A stretch of 64,000 nt of DNA from Hansfordia pulvinata. Lineage: Eukaryota; Ascomycota; Sordariomycetes; Xylariales. The first letter of the stretch is position 1. Every line of letters starts with the position of its first letter. Both the position numbers and the translations under genes were made by a program. The stretch lies in assembly GCA_006538405.1 (NCBI GenBank), contig BJKQ01000010.1, positions 1,922,001 to 1,986,000 on the forward strand, in the 5' to 3' direction. The notes below the pieces were generated by a model. That model was not told the DNA's origin. It did not search any database and saw nothing but the letters and a program-made list of their open reading frames with translations. Of this stretch, positions 1 through 11,038 are shown piece by piece.

Positions 1-1723
1 ACGCCGCGTACTGCCTGCCGCTCACGCAAGTCCTAGACTACCTAGATAAGCAGACTAGCTGTGCGCTGGGGCGCGTGCTCCGTATCCGCGAATGCAGGTT
101 TCACGAAGCAGGTGAATGGTGTTGAGGAGGAGGAGGAGGACCGACGGCGAATGATTTATGCATGTAGAGGCTGTATGCAACTAATCAGGGGAGGGTGCAA
201 TCATTTGATGCACTGCATGCATGTGCCGCCCAATCACGAGCGCGACGATGCGACGGATGATGGCTACGTCATCGGCCCCGCCCAGCCGCCGTCAAGCAGC
301 TTGACAGCACCGACAAGATGCAGAACGCCAGGCCCCTTTGCTGCAGGTCTGACTGGGCGTGAATGGCACAGCTGAACCCTTCAAATTCTCTCCCGTGCCC
401 AGGCCTCTGTCGTGTTTGATCCACGAGTGATCCAGAATGGACCCTGAATCTGCCCGACTCGAGCATGCCGGTGGGCGCCGTCCAGGGCCTGACATGCCCC
501 GCGCCGCTCCATTGACCAACCGCTTCCGTGGCGGCAGAACTGGACGTCTCACGACTGGCCAGCCTTGCCGAGAGGCCTCAGCAAGTAGATGATAAGCCCG
601 CTTGGCAAGAACACGTCCCTGATGCTCCGGGTCGGACAGCTGGAGTCTGGCGTGGCGAACCCTCGAGCTCATTAGGTCGCGCGCCTGACCGGTACCTATC
701 ACAAACATCCCTGGAGACGGACTCGACAGCCAAGGTACCCGCAGCTAAGGGGCGCATTCACGGGCGGCCAGGTATTCCCAGCATCGTCGGGCGCCAGTCG
801 ACAGGGGTCCGGGCAGACCCGAGATCCATGGATGTTCGTGGGTACCCGAAGCTCCCCCACCGGCGATGTATCTGCAGGCCTGTCGCGGTGTGCAGGTACC
901 TGCTTCACCCGTACTCACCTCACGCCCTGGGGGCACGGCAGGCGCAATCGACCCCCAACCACGGGGCCAGGTCCGCCGTACCTCCCTCCACTCTCTGCTG
1001 TCGCGCATCCGGCCGAGCCCGCGGAGGAAGGCGCGATGCCGCAACCTGAAGCGAGCGCCTGCCCGGGCGTGCGTGCGTGCGTGCCTGTGCAGATTCGAAT
1101 CTCATCCCATCCCGGCTTCCAGCGCGTGCCCAACTCGACCCGCTCATCTTCTTCTTCACTGCGTTTCGCCCCAACTTCTCTTCACCACCGCCAGCAACAA
1201 TTCACGCTCCTCCGCCATCCCCGCCCGTCCCATCCTCCACGCTGCCATCATCGCCACCACCCCGCCTCCCTGCACTTCCTGGTCGCTCGCACACGCTTTG
1301 GACCCCTCGCCATCCCACACTCGTCGCTGCTGCTGCCCCGGCCGGCACGGACAAGCACACAAGCATCGACAGCATCAACGACGTCACCTTCATCCTTTCT
1401 TCAACCCGCTCCAGACCTTCTGCCGCCACTGATCCATCGCCGCTAGCTGCCACTCCCGACTTGCCCACCGTCGACTTGGCAGTGGACTGCTGCCAACTAC
1501 CAACACACCCGCTACCAACGCTGCTGCCGATTCGGCCGGTCTCGTCTGCCTGCACCGTAGTCTAGTCTTTGCCTCTGAGCCGGTTGCAACGACGCAAAGC
1601 GACAAGCCAGCCCATCGCGCAACGCAGCTCCGATCATTCGCAGGGTCAGGACCCCTGCTCGCATTCGGTCGCAACCGCCAGCTGCGCGCCCCGCCCACCT
1701 CTTTCACACACACATTGGCCGCC
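1..1723. other. Intergenic / upstream region
   Basis: No gene is supported here. From about 1120 to 1720 the + strand is rich in C and T, as is usual for the promoter and 5' leader of an ascomycete housekeeping gene, which suits the gene starting at 1724. The first kilobase shows nothing I can identify. The open frames present are short and overlap on both strands. Confidence 0.5.
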
Positions 1724-2993
1724 ATGTCGCAACAACACCGACAGCAAGCCACGGCTACTCCGCCCATGCTCATCAATCTGCCGCCGCCGCAATCCAACCC
1801 TGACACCCCAACGACATGCCGTAGGTCGTCTTTCGTCCCCCCCCCCCCGTCTTCGCCCCACTGACCACCTCCCAGCGGCACCCCCACCAGCACCACCACC
1901 TCGCTGTCTGCCGTGTCCACCACGGCCATCAAGGATGGCCACCGTGGACACGGCCACCCGGGCCTTGCAGGCGTCCGCGGCCACCATCACAACTCGTCTA
2001 CCCACAGCCTCGAGGCCGAACGCGCCGACCGCATCAGCCGTCTTGCGGGCCTCGAGCGCGTTTCGACCTTGCGCGCCCCCATGAACGGGCACTCTGGCAA
2101 CGCCTCGCCGCAGACCACCCCAACCTCCACTGGCCTGGCTGCGACCTACCAAGGCGGCCACAACGCCCCTGCTTATTTCGACTCCAACGGCCAGCCGACT
2201 GCGGCCAACAAGATGAGCACGGTGGGAAGTGCCTCCGCGACAAATAGCGTCGGGCGCGGACGACCACCGAGGCGGGCGAGAACGACGACATGGACCGCGA
2301 CCCCACCGAGGTCGACGACGCTATGAGCATGGACACCAACTACCGCACCATGGACGTGGACTCGACGTCGGGTCATATCGACCACATGGACGAGGATCTG
2401 GCCGAACGCTCCGTCGGCGGCTTTGAGGATCGCGAGGACCGCGAGGACCGCATGAGCGACGACGGCACGGCCAGCCTGGTCGGGTTCGGCGAGGGCGCCA
2501 ACAGCACTGTCAGCGGGCCCATCTACCACCGCAGGCCTGCGCCAATGCCGCCAGCGCCGCCAGCGCCGCCAGCGCTTGGAATCTGGAGCGGAGTGGCTCG
2601 GGCCTGAGCGAGGCGGCCATGCTGCGCAGCCGCGAACTGCGCGAGACTGGTTCCGACACCCCGATCAGCGCCTCTGCCGCTGCTGAGAGACGCGAGGCTC
2701 GGTATGTAGACGGGGTTTCCGTCGATGGCGGCGGGCATGTGGGCACGTCGGATGACGACATGTTTGTCGACACCACCGCCCGAGGGCCGGTTCCTGTGCA
2801 GCCTGGTCAGCCACAGACCAGCGCCTTGCGTGAGGGCGTGGGCGGCCCCGCCTCGCGCGAGGCCGTTGAGCGCATGGTCCGGGAGCGTCTGGACAGCGGC
2901 GAGGCGCTTGTCTCGGAGTCTTCTCCGACCCTGACCAGTCCGGCAAGTGGCAGTGGGGAGAAGCTGGGACGTTTTTACTTTGAGGGCAAGTGA
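1724..2993 (+). CDS. Conserved ascomycete protein of unknown function, frame broken twice
   Basis: I do not recognise a named family. The product is hydrophilic and low in complexity (Ser/Thr-rich N-terminus, acidic DED-rich middle, no membrane segment), so an intracellular and possibly nuclear role is only a guess. The start is the ATG at 1724 (MSQQHRQQ). A short intron probably lies at 1825-1875: the CAG acceptor is good but the GTCGTC donor is weak; the better-looking GTAGGT at 1821 would break the frame. Downstream, reading passes from frame 2 to frame 1 near 2252-2258 (SVG to RTTTEAGENDD) and from frame 1 to frame 3 near 2536-2545 (YHRRP to ASAASAWNLERSG). Each switch equals one lost base beside G/C-rich sequence. 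With both bases restored the protein is about 406 residues and ends FYFEGK. I read the breaks as sequence errors, since amino-acid composition stays coherent throughout. Confidence 0.65.
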
Positions 2994-3908
2994 TTTCCTG
3001 GCTGGCAGGCTCCTGTGCTGGCCCGGGATGCTCTATGCGAACGCGACACGACTGTTTATGCTTGGTGTTGGAGTTTGTTGGTTCGGCGAACATGGTCAAA
3101 ATTCGGCAGGCGAGTCTCGGCGAGTGCTACATCTCGATCTGGGTCAGGTTCTTTGTTTTGCAACGGGCTGGTCGGGTGGTTCCCACCAGCTCTGTTGAGC
3201 GTCTTGATGATCCTATACGAGTGAAGAACAAATGTCTGATTATACCGTCGCTCCCCAAGGTGGCGTGCTTGCCAGGGTCGGCTGTGATTCGGTGGGTCCA
3301 ACGTGGCTGTTCGCCGTGTACACCGCCGTCGCCAGGTGCGCTGTTGCCACTACTTGTGACCGGGCCCGAGGAATCTCAATTTGTGTGTCTGGGGGAATTG
3401 ATCGAGCAATCAGACTGCATGGGCTCTGGAGCATCGCCACCCGGGTCGTGCGATGAGCAAAGCTTTGAGCGGCAGATGCTGCCTGCTCGAAGTGACGTGC
3501 ATCGTGGATGGATGGCGTACCCGGTCCGCTCTGCTGCTCCATCTCCGAGGTATAGCAGGCCACCCCAGTCGCGTTGCGGCCGGCCAGAGCCCCGTGTACG
3601 ACTCACGACTCCCTCGATCCGTGCCCATGCAATGTAAGTGCCGTGGCCATGTACGAGACCGTCGCAGACTGATGAACAGGTGCAAATACTCAAGCCAGGA
3701 TACGGGACGGCGTCCACGCCCGCAGACCAGCGGGAAGACCCGTGCAGCTAGCAACTTGGAGCCGTCCGCACGGGCTGGCGTTTGGGAGAATCCCGAGCAG
3801 ACAAAAGTCACGCCAAGATAGCCCTTTGAGGACTTGTCGGATGGGCCGCCCCGAAGGCTTTGAGCACCCACGGGGCCGAGCTCCCAGTCACGGCAGGGAG
3901 CGGCGATG
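2994..3908. other. Intergenic, 3' of the first gene
   Basis: No gene is supported. The stretch separates the stop codon at 2991-2993 from the target-site repeat of the MITE. I see no repeat or RNA structure in it. Confidence 0.4.
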
Positions 3909-4458
3909 GACGTTGATCGCAGACTCTAAAGCTATACCCCCTCTGAACAGAGCTATACCCCCTCCCCACAGTTTATGGAGTTATTCGATTATTGAGTGAA
4001 ACTGGTACTAGAGTACAGATGCAGGCGTAAGTGGAAGTACTCCTTATGGCAATGCCAAGGCGGAAAGGTATCGCCGCTGGCCGTCAACCTCGTCAGCGAA
4101 CCCCCCCCCCCTTTAATGTTGACCGCCGTCGGGCGGAAGTGCTAAACTTCTTAATTAAGTAATATAGCCTCTTATAAGCGGTTTATTACACTCCTTGACG
4201 GTTCTGATAGCCTGGTATATACTTTTCTCCCTTACAGGCCGGAGGGGTCGTTAAAGTGCTTCGCCTTGGCAGCGCCAGTCCTTATACCTAGGCAAATACC
4301 GAAATACATCTTGAAATACTTTATTCGTCCCGCAAATTTGTATTGGAAAGTCGCTTTTCATTAGCGCCGACTTGGTCATCGAATAGGCTCATAAATTGTG
4401 GGGAGGGGGTATAGCTCTGTTCAGAGGGGGTATAGCTTTAGAGTCTGCGGACGTTAAT
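3909..4458. mobile_element. MITE with long terminal inverted repeats and 9-bp target-site duplication
   Basis: A 532-bp element at 3918-4449 is bounded by terminal inverted repeats of about 72 bp (3918-3989 and 4378-4449). They begin CGCAGACTCTAAAGC, and 67 of 72 positions match, the first 53 perfectly. The flanks are GACGTTGAT (3909-3917) and GACGTTAAT (4450-4458), a 9-bp target-site duplication with one mismatch. Each inverted repeat contains two direct copies of AGCTATACCCCCTC. A weaker inner inverted pair lies near 4047-4065 and 4260-4280. The interior is richer in A/T than the surroundings, holds a C11 tract at 4101-4111 and has no coding capacity. Long inverted repeats with a 9-bp duplication suit a non-autonomous Mutator-like (MULE) element; hAT elements usually duplicate 8 bp. 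The superfamily is inferred. Mismatches late in the repeats and in the duplication suggest an old insertion. Confidence 0.88.
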
Positions 4459-5469
4459 GGCCACCCTAAATTACGAGTACTGGAGCACGGCACATCTGCT
4501 GGATGGTGTCGTGGTCTGTGCCGCCGATAGACTGCGCCGGGGTCGAACAGGCCTGGTGGGCGATCTCGGGGCGCGGTGGGAGGATGGCGTGGATGGCTTT
4601 AACCCTGCTTTCCCCCCTGGTTCACCCCTGGAAAGTTGGCGATGGATAAGATGAGTATCGGTAGCGCAGATGTACGGATACGAGAGCTGCGCATCCTCCG
4701 TACGAACCTCGAGATAATCTACGAGTGCTGCAGAGCACTAAAAGCTAGCTGCCGAAGAAGAAAACAATGGAATCCACGGCGCATGGCAGTGGGGGATGAA
4801 GAAAAGGGGGGCCCACCGAGAAAGCTCCGCTGCACATTTGGCATAGGGACAAAAGGCACGCTACCATAGCTATTAGATGCGCAAAAGATTCGATCAACAC
4901 GCCTCGGGAGCCCCGTGTGCGCCCCGGGTGCGCCCCTCAACCGTGCCAACTTTCTCTGCCCTCCCGCCGTCGCAATAGCGCCACACCCCACCAGGACTGC
5001 AGGTTATTGTAGCGCGCTCGCGACCCTGGGCAGAGTGCCTGAAGACGTCGTCCGTTAGTGCTGCGACTTGATGGGCAGGCGGATGCAGAGAGCCTGACTC
5101 CTTGACCCAGGGGAGATTATGAGCACTCACGGTCTCGAATGTTGCCAGCGGTGGGCTATGCATGGCGTCTCGCGATATGGTACTCGTATGCTCGAATGGT
5201 GGTAGAATGGTATAGATATGTACAGAACTCGACGGCGTCGGGCCAGACTCGCTCTATGATCAAGGGGTGGCTGATGGTTATGACCACCTAGCTCATGTAA
5301 ATCGAGTATGCGGGATAACCCCCAGAGGCTGAGAAAAATGGAATATACAGAAAAGGGACTGCTTGCTGGCTGCTTTGTACACGCTTGCGCTGACTACATT
5401 TCCCGTGTAGTAGTGCTGGAAAACCTCACACAATATTTTTTGAACTCCTGATACACTACTCCCGGCACC
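4459..5469. other. Intergenic between MITE and receptor gene
   Basis: No gene is supported. It includes two copies of the dispersed octamer TACTCGTA or its complement (4472 and 5181). From about 5160 it becomes richer in A/T, as expected for the 3' region of the minus-strand gene that ends at 5470. Confidence 0.4.
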
Positions 5470-7140
5470 TCACAGGGCGACCCGCTGCGTCAAGCGATTG
5501 TAGGTCTTGCTGGGGCTCTGCGGGTAGCCGTCGTTGTGCTGTTGTTGTTTGTGGTAACCGCCGTCGTGGCCGTACTCGGCGTCGACCTCGCGCGTCGTCG
5601 TGAAGGCGGCGCCCATCTCGAACTCGCCCGCGGACTTGGCGTGGTGGTTCCACGTGGCGCCGGAGCCGTAGTAGCCGCTGCTGGCGCGGCTGTCGCGCGC
5701 GGTGCGGTCGTCGTCGTCGTAGTCGTAGTCGTCGCCGCCCATGGACGACGGGGGCTTGCCGCTGCGCTCCTTGGGGCCGAGGCCGTAGTACGCGGCGTTG
5801 GGGTCCGGGTGGGCGGCGAGGGAGTCGCCGGGCAGGCCGGAGCCTCCGACTCCGCCGCCGCCGCCGCCACCGCTGCGGTTCCCGTGACCGCCGTTGCCGT
5901 TGTTGCCTCCGCTGCGCCCGTAGGCGCCGTAGGCGCCGTAGCTGCCGCCCAGCAGGGCCGGGAAGTAGGTGCGCAGCAGGACCTTGAAGGAGCTGGCGGA
6001 GCCGCACAGGATGGCGACGTAGATCTCAATGTTGCACCAGTTGAGGCTGTCGCCGAGCTCGTAGTACATGTCGGTCGTGTTGGCGAGGAGGCGGACGTAG
6101 GAGAAGCGCACGCAGCCGGCTGTGGGGGGAATTGTTAGAACTTATTCTCGGCGGTCTGTGGTAGGTTTTTTTTTTTTTTTTTTTTTTTTGGAAAGCATAC
6201 CTGCGACGGCGACGAGGCCGAGGCCAAAGATGAGGAACAGGCCGAGCTTCTGGCGCAGCGGGACCTGGATGCGCCACAGCATGGGGATCGGGATGAGGAA
6301 GATGGCCAGGTCGATGAGGATGTTGATGACGCCGTTGGCGTCGAAGAACTGCTGCTGCACGCCGGCGTCGATGCAGTGGCCCTTGACGGTGCCCGTGATG
6401 TCCAGAACATGGCCGGCGGGTAGCAGGAGAAGGCGAGGATGAAGAAGCTGATGATGGAGAAGACCACCACGCAGAACATGACGCCGTATGTCGTCCAGCG
6501 CATAGCTGTGGTTCGCACGTCGTTAGCGGGGGCTGCTCCTCGTCGCCGGTCGGACGGGCCGGGCGAGCGAGCACTTACAGCGGCGTTCGTCCAGTCGGAG
6601 GTAGAAGGTCAGGAGCGACATCTTGACCAGCATGGTGGCCAGAACGTAAAGAAGGCGGGTCGAGTAGACGGCTTTCAGCATGGGCGGCATGTCTTCCAGG
6701 ATGACGAGTTGTTCCGCTGTGAGGGGGGAACAGGAGTTAGCTCATGGTTCTCCTCGGCGGACGGATATCAGCATACTGTGCAAGCCGACGCCATAGTAGG
6801 CGGCGATGATGGAGGCTACAGAGAGACCAAAGGTCATGGCCTGGTCGGCGCGTCAGTTTCGTGCTCGGCGGTGGCTCGGATTACTGGTTTGGCTTACAGC
6901 GCCCAGGAACATCAACACTGCGGTCAGCGGTTAGCAGGCAAGGCCGTCGAGAACACGAGGGCTGGAGGCTCGCTCACCATCGTCCATGCCGACCTTCTTG
7001 ATGATGCTGAAGCGGGCGTACGCGCGGAGACTCATGGCGACGCAGATGATGGCCATGAAGGTAATGGAGATGGCGAACACCTTGGCCTGCTCGCCTGTGG
7101 TGACGCCGGCGCGGGCCACGAGACGCTGGTTGAAGCCCAT
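5470..7140 (-). CDS. Seven-transmembrane fungal rhodopsin-domain protein (Pth11-like receptor type)
   Basis: Integral plasma-membrane protein of the fungal rhodopsin-like/Pth11-related group; the ligand is unknown. Six exons on the minus strand: 7140-6978, 6917-6898 (only 20 bp), 6840-6777, 6716-6579, 6505-6201 and 6119-5470, giving about 446 residues. Family hallmarks are visible: MGFNQR start, a first helix around AISITFMAIICVAMS, the VGMDDVLMFLGA turn, VYSTRLLYVLATMLVKMSLL with YLRLD after it, and LGDSLNWCNIEIYVAILCGS near the last helices. The C-terminal tail of some 150 residues is cytoplasmic by family topology, rich in Gly, Tyr and Asp, and ends RLTQRVAL. One base is missing near 6402: TGG ACA should read TGG GAC ATC for the frame to continue into the helix region. 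Intron 5 holds a T24 run (6166-6189). The G/C breakpoint looks like a sequencing loss. Confidence 0.85.
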
Positions 7141-10100
7141 GGTGCAGAACGGAAGGGTGGTGTGGTGGTGGTGCCCAAAGGAGGGGATGGCAGGGCAAAG
7201 CGAACGAACGACCGGCGGGAGAAGACAAGGGGATGCGAGATCTCGAATTCGACCCTGGACGGCGGACGTGGACGAGGAATGCCGCCGTTTACATATCTGC
7301 CACTCGCTCCGCCCGCGGGTATACCAACTTCACAGACCGGTCGGTCATCAATGCCTGTCTTCAACCCCATGCAGGTCATCCGGCGCGCCCCCCCCCCCCC
7401 CCCCCCCTGGTTTGGTTGCGCCTTGCCCGCCCTGCCACCAGGCGCCACCGGCAGAGCCGCTCACGCCAGTCCAGGGCGTGGGAGCCATGTGGAGTGCTTG
7501 GCAGCCGGCCCCGTCCAGCAGTTGCTTCTTCGTCTGCTGCGGGATCGTGGGGATGCCAGGCTCCGTAGGGTTGCATTGGGCCGTGCTCCCTCCTCATCTC
7601 GCCATCCCTCCCGCATAGGGGATCCTCTTATAATTACTGCTGCTGACTTCGCCGAGATGGCGTTCCCCGGCGCCAGGACCGCTGGGAGGGCCGCCCTGTC
7701 CCGATTGGCTCCATGATCGGCACGGCCTCCAGCTCTGGCTCCCGCGCGGCGGCCACACGATGGGCGGGAGAAGCAAAATTCACCGGCGTGATGGCGGAGG
7801 GCCTACGACGAGGCAGCAGCTGGCTTTGGTCTTGGGCTGCCCTCGCCATCTCATCGGTGCGGCGTCTTTCCTGTGCAGCGTCTTTCCTGTGCAGCGTCTT
7901 TCCTGTTCGTAGCGTTCCTCCATCATGGATCGTAGCCAGACACCTCCATCTGCCTGTCTCGAGACTTGTCCCGAAGCCTTCGGAACTGGCTGGCTCAAGT
8001 CCCGATGTGTGGCCAGCGGTGCTTTGTTAGCCCTGCCGTCTAGTCCCCTTTTTGTGCTGCGGCTTCTCTCCCGGCAGACCACCGCCTTAGCCTCCCAGCC
8101 AAAAGCAACTGGGTCGGGTCGAAGCTTCGGTGCCCCTAATCCACATTGTTGGGTTGGATAGCGTGAGTGGTACGGCAGCTAGCGCGGGCTGCCAAGTGGA
8201 TGCGAGTATTCGTAGAGACAGCCGTCTGCGTCCCTCTTTGCGATGACGCCCTGCAGCTCGTGCGAGCATCTGTTGCGGGAGAGCCCGCGGGGTTCGGCTG
8301 CGATCAACCGAGGCCTGTCGTCGCCTGCGCAGCCCACCGGGAACGCCCATCAGATAGGGCAGCGACAAAGGCCCGGGCTCGAGGATCTCGTCCATACTCG
8401 TGTGCTCCGTACGAGTACTCCGTAGTCCTTTTGCCCTCCCAGTGCGTACGAGTACTCGTGGACACGCACGAGAGGCTTGGCGTGGTTCGCTTAGAGATTC
8501 GACAATATCTGCGACGCCAGCGCCTGGCACCGGCTGCTGCTAGACCGCCGGTAGCGCAACGGCCGCTGCGCTCCACCCGCCGTATAAGTATGGGCGTGCT
8601 TGTATCGCGTGCCGGGTCTGTCAGCACAGGTTTACCACGTCTCCGCGAATTCGCCACCCGGTCGAGTAGGGTGGTAGGGAGGGAGGGGCCTTTCTGGGCC
8701 AACACGACTCTGCCTCGTAACCGAACCCTGAAATGGACATAGATCTCCCACCCCAGGGCTGCAGGGTTCTGCCGAGTTGCTGCCAGCCCCTGTGCTGCCA
8801 GCTTCTGGGCGGGCTTCCAGGCGAAGTTGCCAGACTTGGGAGTCGAGCTGCCGCCGGTGGGCCCAGGCTGCAGTGGAAAAAGGTCCGAAGATGGGGCGCC
8901 GTGGCCGCGGTTTGTAACAGGATTGCAGGGTTGATATCGGGATCCAGCCCCCCGACCCATGGGCCCTTGTCCGTCCCGGTGAGGGCACGACGACGTCGTG
9001 ACGAGGCGCCGGCAGACGACCAGGCAAGATCAGGGGCTGGCCCGGATCTTTCTTGCTCACCACCTTGACGTGGGAGTGCCGGCGCCGTCAGTATGCCACC
9101 CTGACAGACGCAGATGCGCCACCACCCAAATAAGCATCCCGCGCCCCGCAGCGGAGGTGTGGTGGCGTACGTCTGCCGCCAGTCTGTGCGACGCTTTGCA
9201 CAGACATGCCGGCTCGCGGCAACGTCAGTGTCAGCGACGACCATCCGATGATGCGGTATGGGCGTACGGGTAGCGACTGGTGACTGAGAAAGCGCAAGTG
9301 TCTCGTCGCCAGTGAGCCCGCCACTGCGCCTGTGGTTGTGGCAGATCTCCCACGCGACGGCGGCGGCACCGGCGGCACGATCGGTACTCGTTTGCTCGGT
9401 AAAGAATTCTCGCGCCGTCTCGACACGCGCGGGAGAGCTGCGACCAGCGGCGCCTTGATCGACGGCACCACGATCAGCACTCGCCAACGCGCCTCGAAGC
9501 AGAGCGGACGCAAAGGTGAGCCGCTCCCCCAGATACTCGTAGAGGTGTGAGCAACCCCGCTTGCCTCGGTGTGAAGACCAAGTCCGGCATCGTGAAACCG
9601 CCCGTCGTGGGCGTACCCGAGCTACCGGCCAACAAAGCAAAAAGGCAGGACGGCTCCCAACGTGGCGTCTCACGCCTAGCGGCTGTTGGCGTCGCTCGCT
9701 GTGGGTGTGTCTCTGCCGCCCGGTTGGACCATGCAAGGCCTGTCAGATATCAAGTTTGGGTGGCATGGCTGCCACTGCGTTCCAAGAGCGCCACAGGGTC
9801 AAGCTGCTGCGTGGCTTGTGCCGTCTTTTGCGCCGATCGTGTGGCGGCAGCGCGACACGCCCAAGACCGCCTTGGCCATACCGTCGTTGAACATGCTGCC
9901 CCTTAGAATACGAGTACCACAATCGAGATCTTGGCGCATACGCCGTGGCTTGGGGGCTGACTGTAGTCGTAGTCAGGGGCTCTTCAGCTTCACGCCGAGC
10001 TGGTGTTGGATCTCCGGACTGGTGAGGGACGCCCGAGCTCGCAGCCAGGAAACGTGAGCTGCCCACAGTCGATCACCAGGCGGGTGTGGTGACGGCCTTG

Positions 10101-11038
10101 GATTTCTATGATCGCGCGGCAGCTCGGATACTCGTAGACGGGCCCCTCCGGCGTGTCTCAGACAGACGACTTTGTGGCTGTCCAGCTGGCATTGATGCTG
10201 GATTCCCGAGCAATGGGCGGGGTGCGTGCCTCTCCCATTGTTGACTTGCTGATGTAGCTCGTGCGACGAAGCGGACCGAGCCAGCTGGGGCTTCTTGAGT
10301 GAGCCTTGAGGACAAATGATGCTGGCGGTCTCAGGCTGGCAGGCCTGCTGCCGCTTTGCCAGCCATGTGGCACAGACTCGGCAGTCGGCAGACTATGGAT
10401 CTCCCGTGGCGGTCCAGGGCAAATGGTCGACGCGCAAGTGACGCCATCGATGTGAATTATTTACGGTTGCGTGGCGCTATCGCCGACTAGAGCAGTCTGA
10501 TGGGCTGCTCCGGCCAGCCTTGTACCTGCATTGCGCGGCTTGATGCATGGATGCCGCTTTTCTCTCGGTTCTATGCATTTAGACAATGCGTCTTCGACAC
10601 AGGTCGGCACGAGGAAAGACCGCATACGAGAAACACCCGCTTAGTGTCTTAGCTTCGGCAGCGCATGCAACAATTCCAGCGCATGCGCCAATCGGATCCC
10701 TGCCAGCACCGGCGCCGCCAAGCTTCGAGACGATCTCGCTAGCGTCGCGTTGCCATCAAACTCCAACTCTGTTGACAGTGCCGGCTCTGGTGTCACAGCT
10801 TCATCCAGACTCGCGCGCACGCCCACGCCACCGCCTGTCCTCTCCTCCCTTCCTCTTCTCTCCCTCACATCCCTCGCCGTCGCCGGCGTCACTCTGCCCG
10901 AAACATCCCCAGGGACATCCCGTCACGCCCGTCCGGATCCCTTCATCGCCCTATCCACCAGCGTGCCGATACGCCCATAGCCAATCGACCATCCTTGCTG
11001 CCGATCACCCCAGCAAGCTCCCTCATTGGCGCCCGGCC
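7141..11038. other. Long intergenic region (3.9 kb)
   Basis: No gene is supported; long frames on both strands lack recognisable motifs and are products of high GC. Contents: a C20 run at 7388-7407 about 250 bp upstream of the receptor gene start, a 16-bp tandem repeat at 7862-7909, and several copies of the TACTCGTA/TACGAGTA octamer (8410, 8447, 9534, 9909, 10129). From about 10790 to 11030 the + strand is C/T-rich, consistent with the leader of PNS1. Confidence 0.5.
7862..7909. repeat. 16-bp tandem repeat, 3 copies
   Basis: Unit GCGTCTTTCCTGTGCA; copies at 7862, 7878 and 7894. The first two are identical and the third differs in its last three bases. Non-coding minisatellite. Confidence 0.85.

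Noticed and set aside
1085..1105. AGATTCGAATCT as a tRNA T-arm
   Set aside because: It is a palindrome; no D-arm, anticodon arm or acceptor stem can be built around it.
6439..7716. Open frame of 425 codons on the plus strand over the receptor gene
   Set aside because: It runs across the receptor's introns and promoter, and no motif is recognisable.
8621..9736. Minus-strand frame of 371 codons in the 7.2-11 kb gap
   Set aside because: No conserved motif, no helices or signal peptide, and overlapping frames on the plus strand look equally random.
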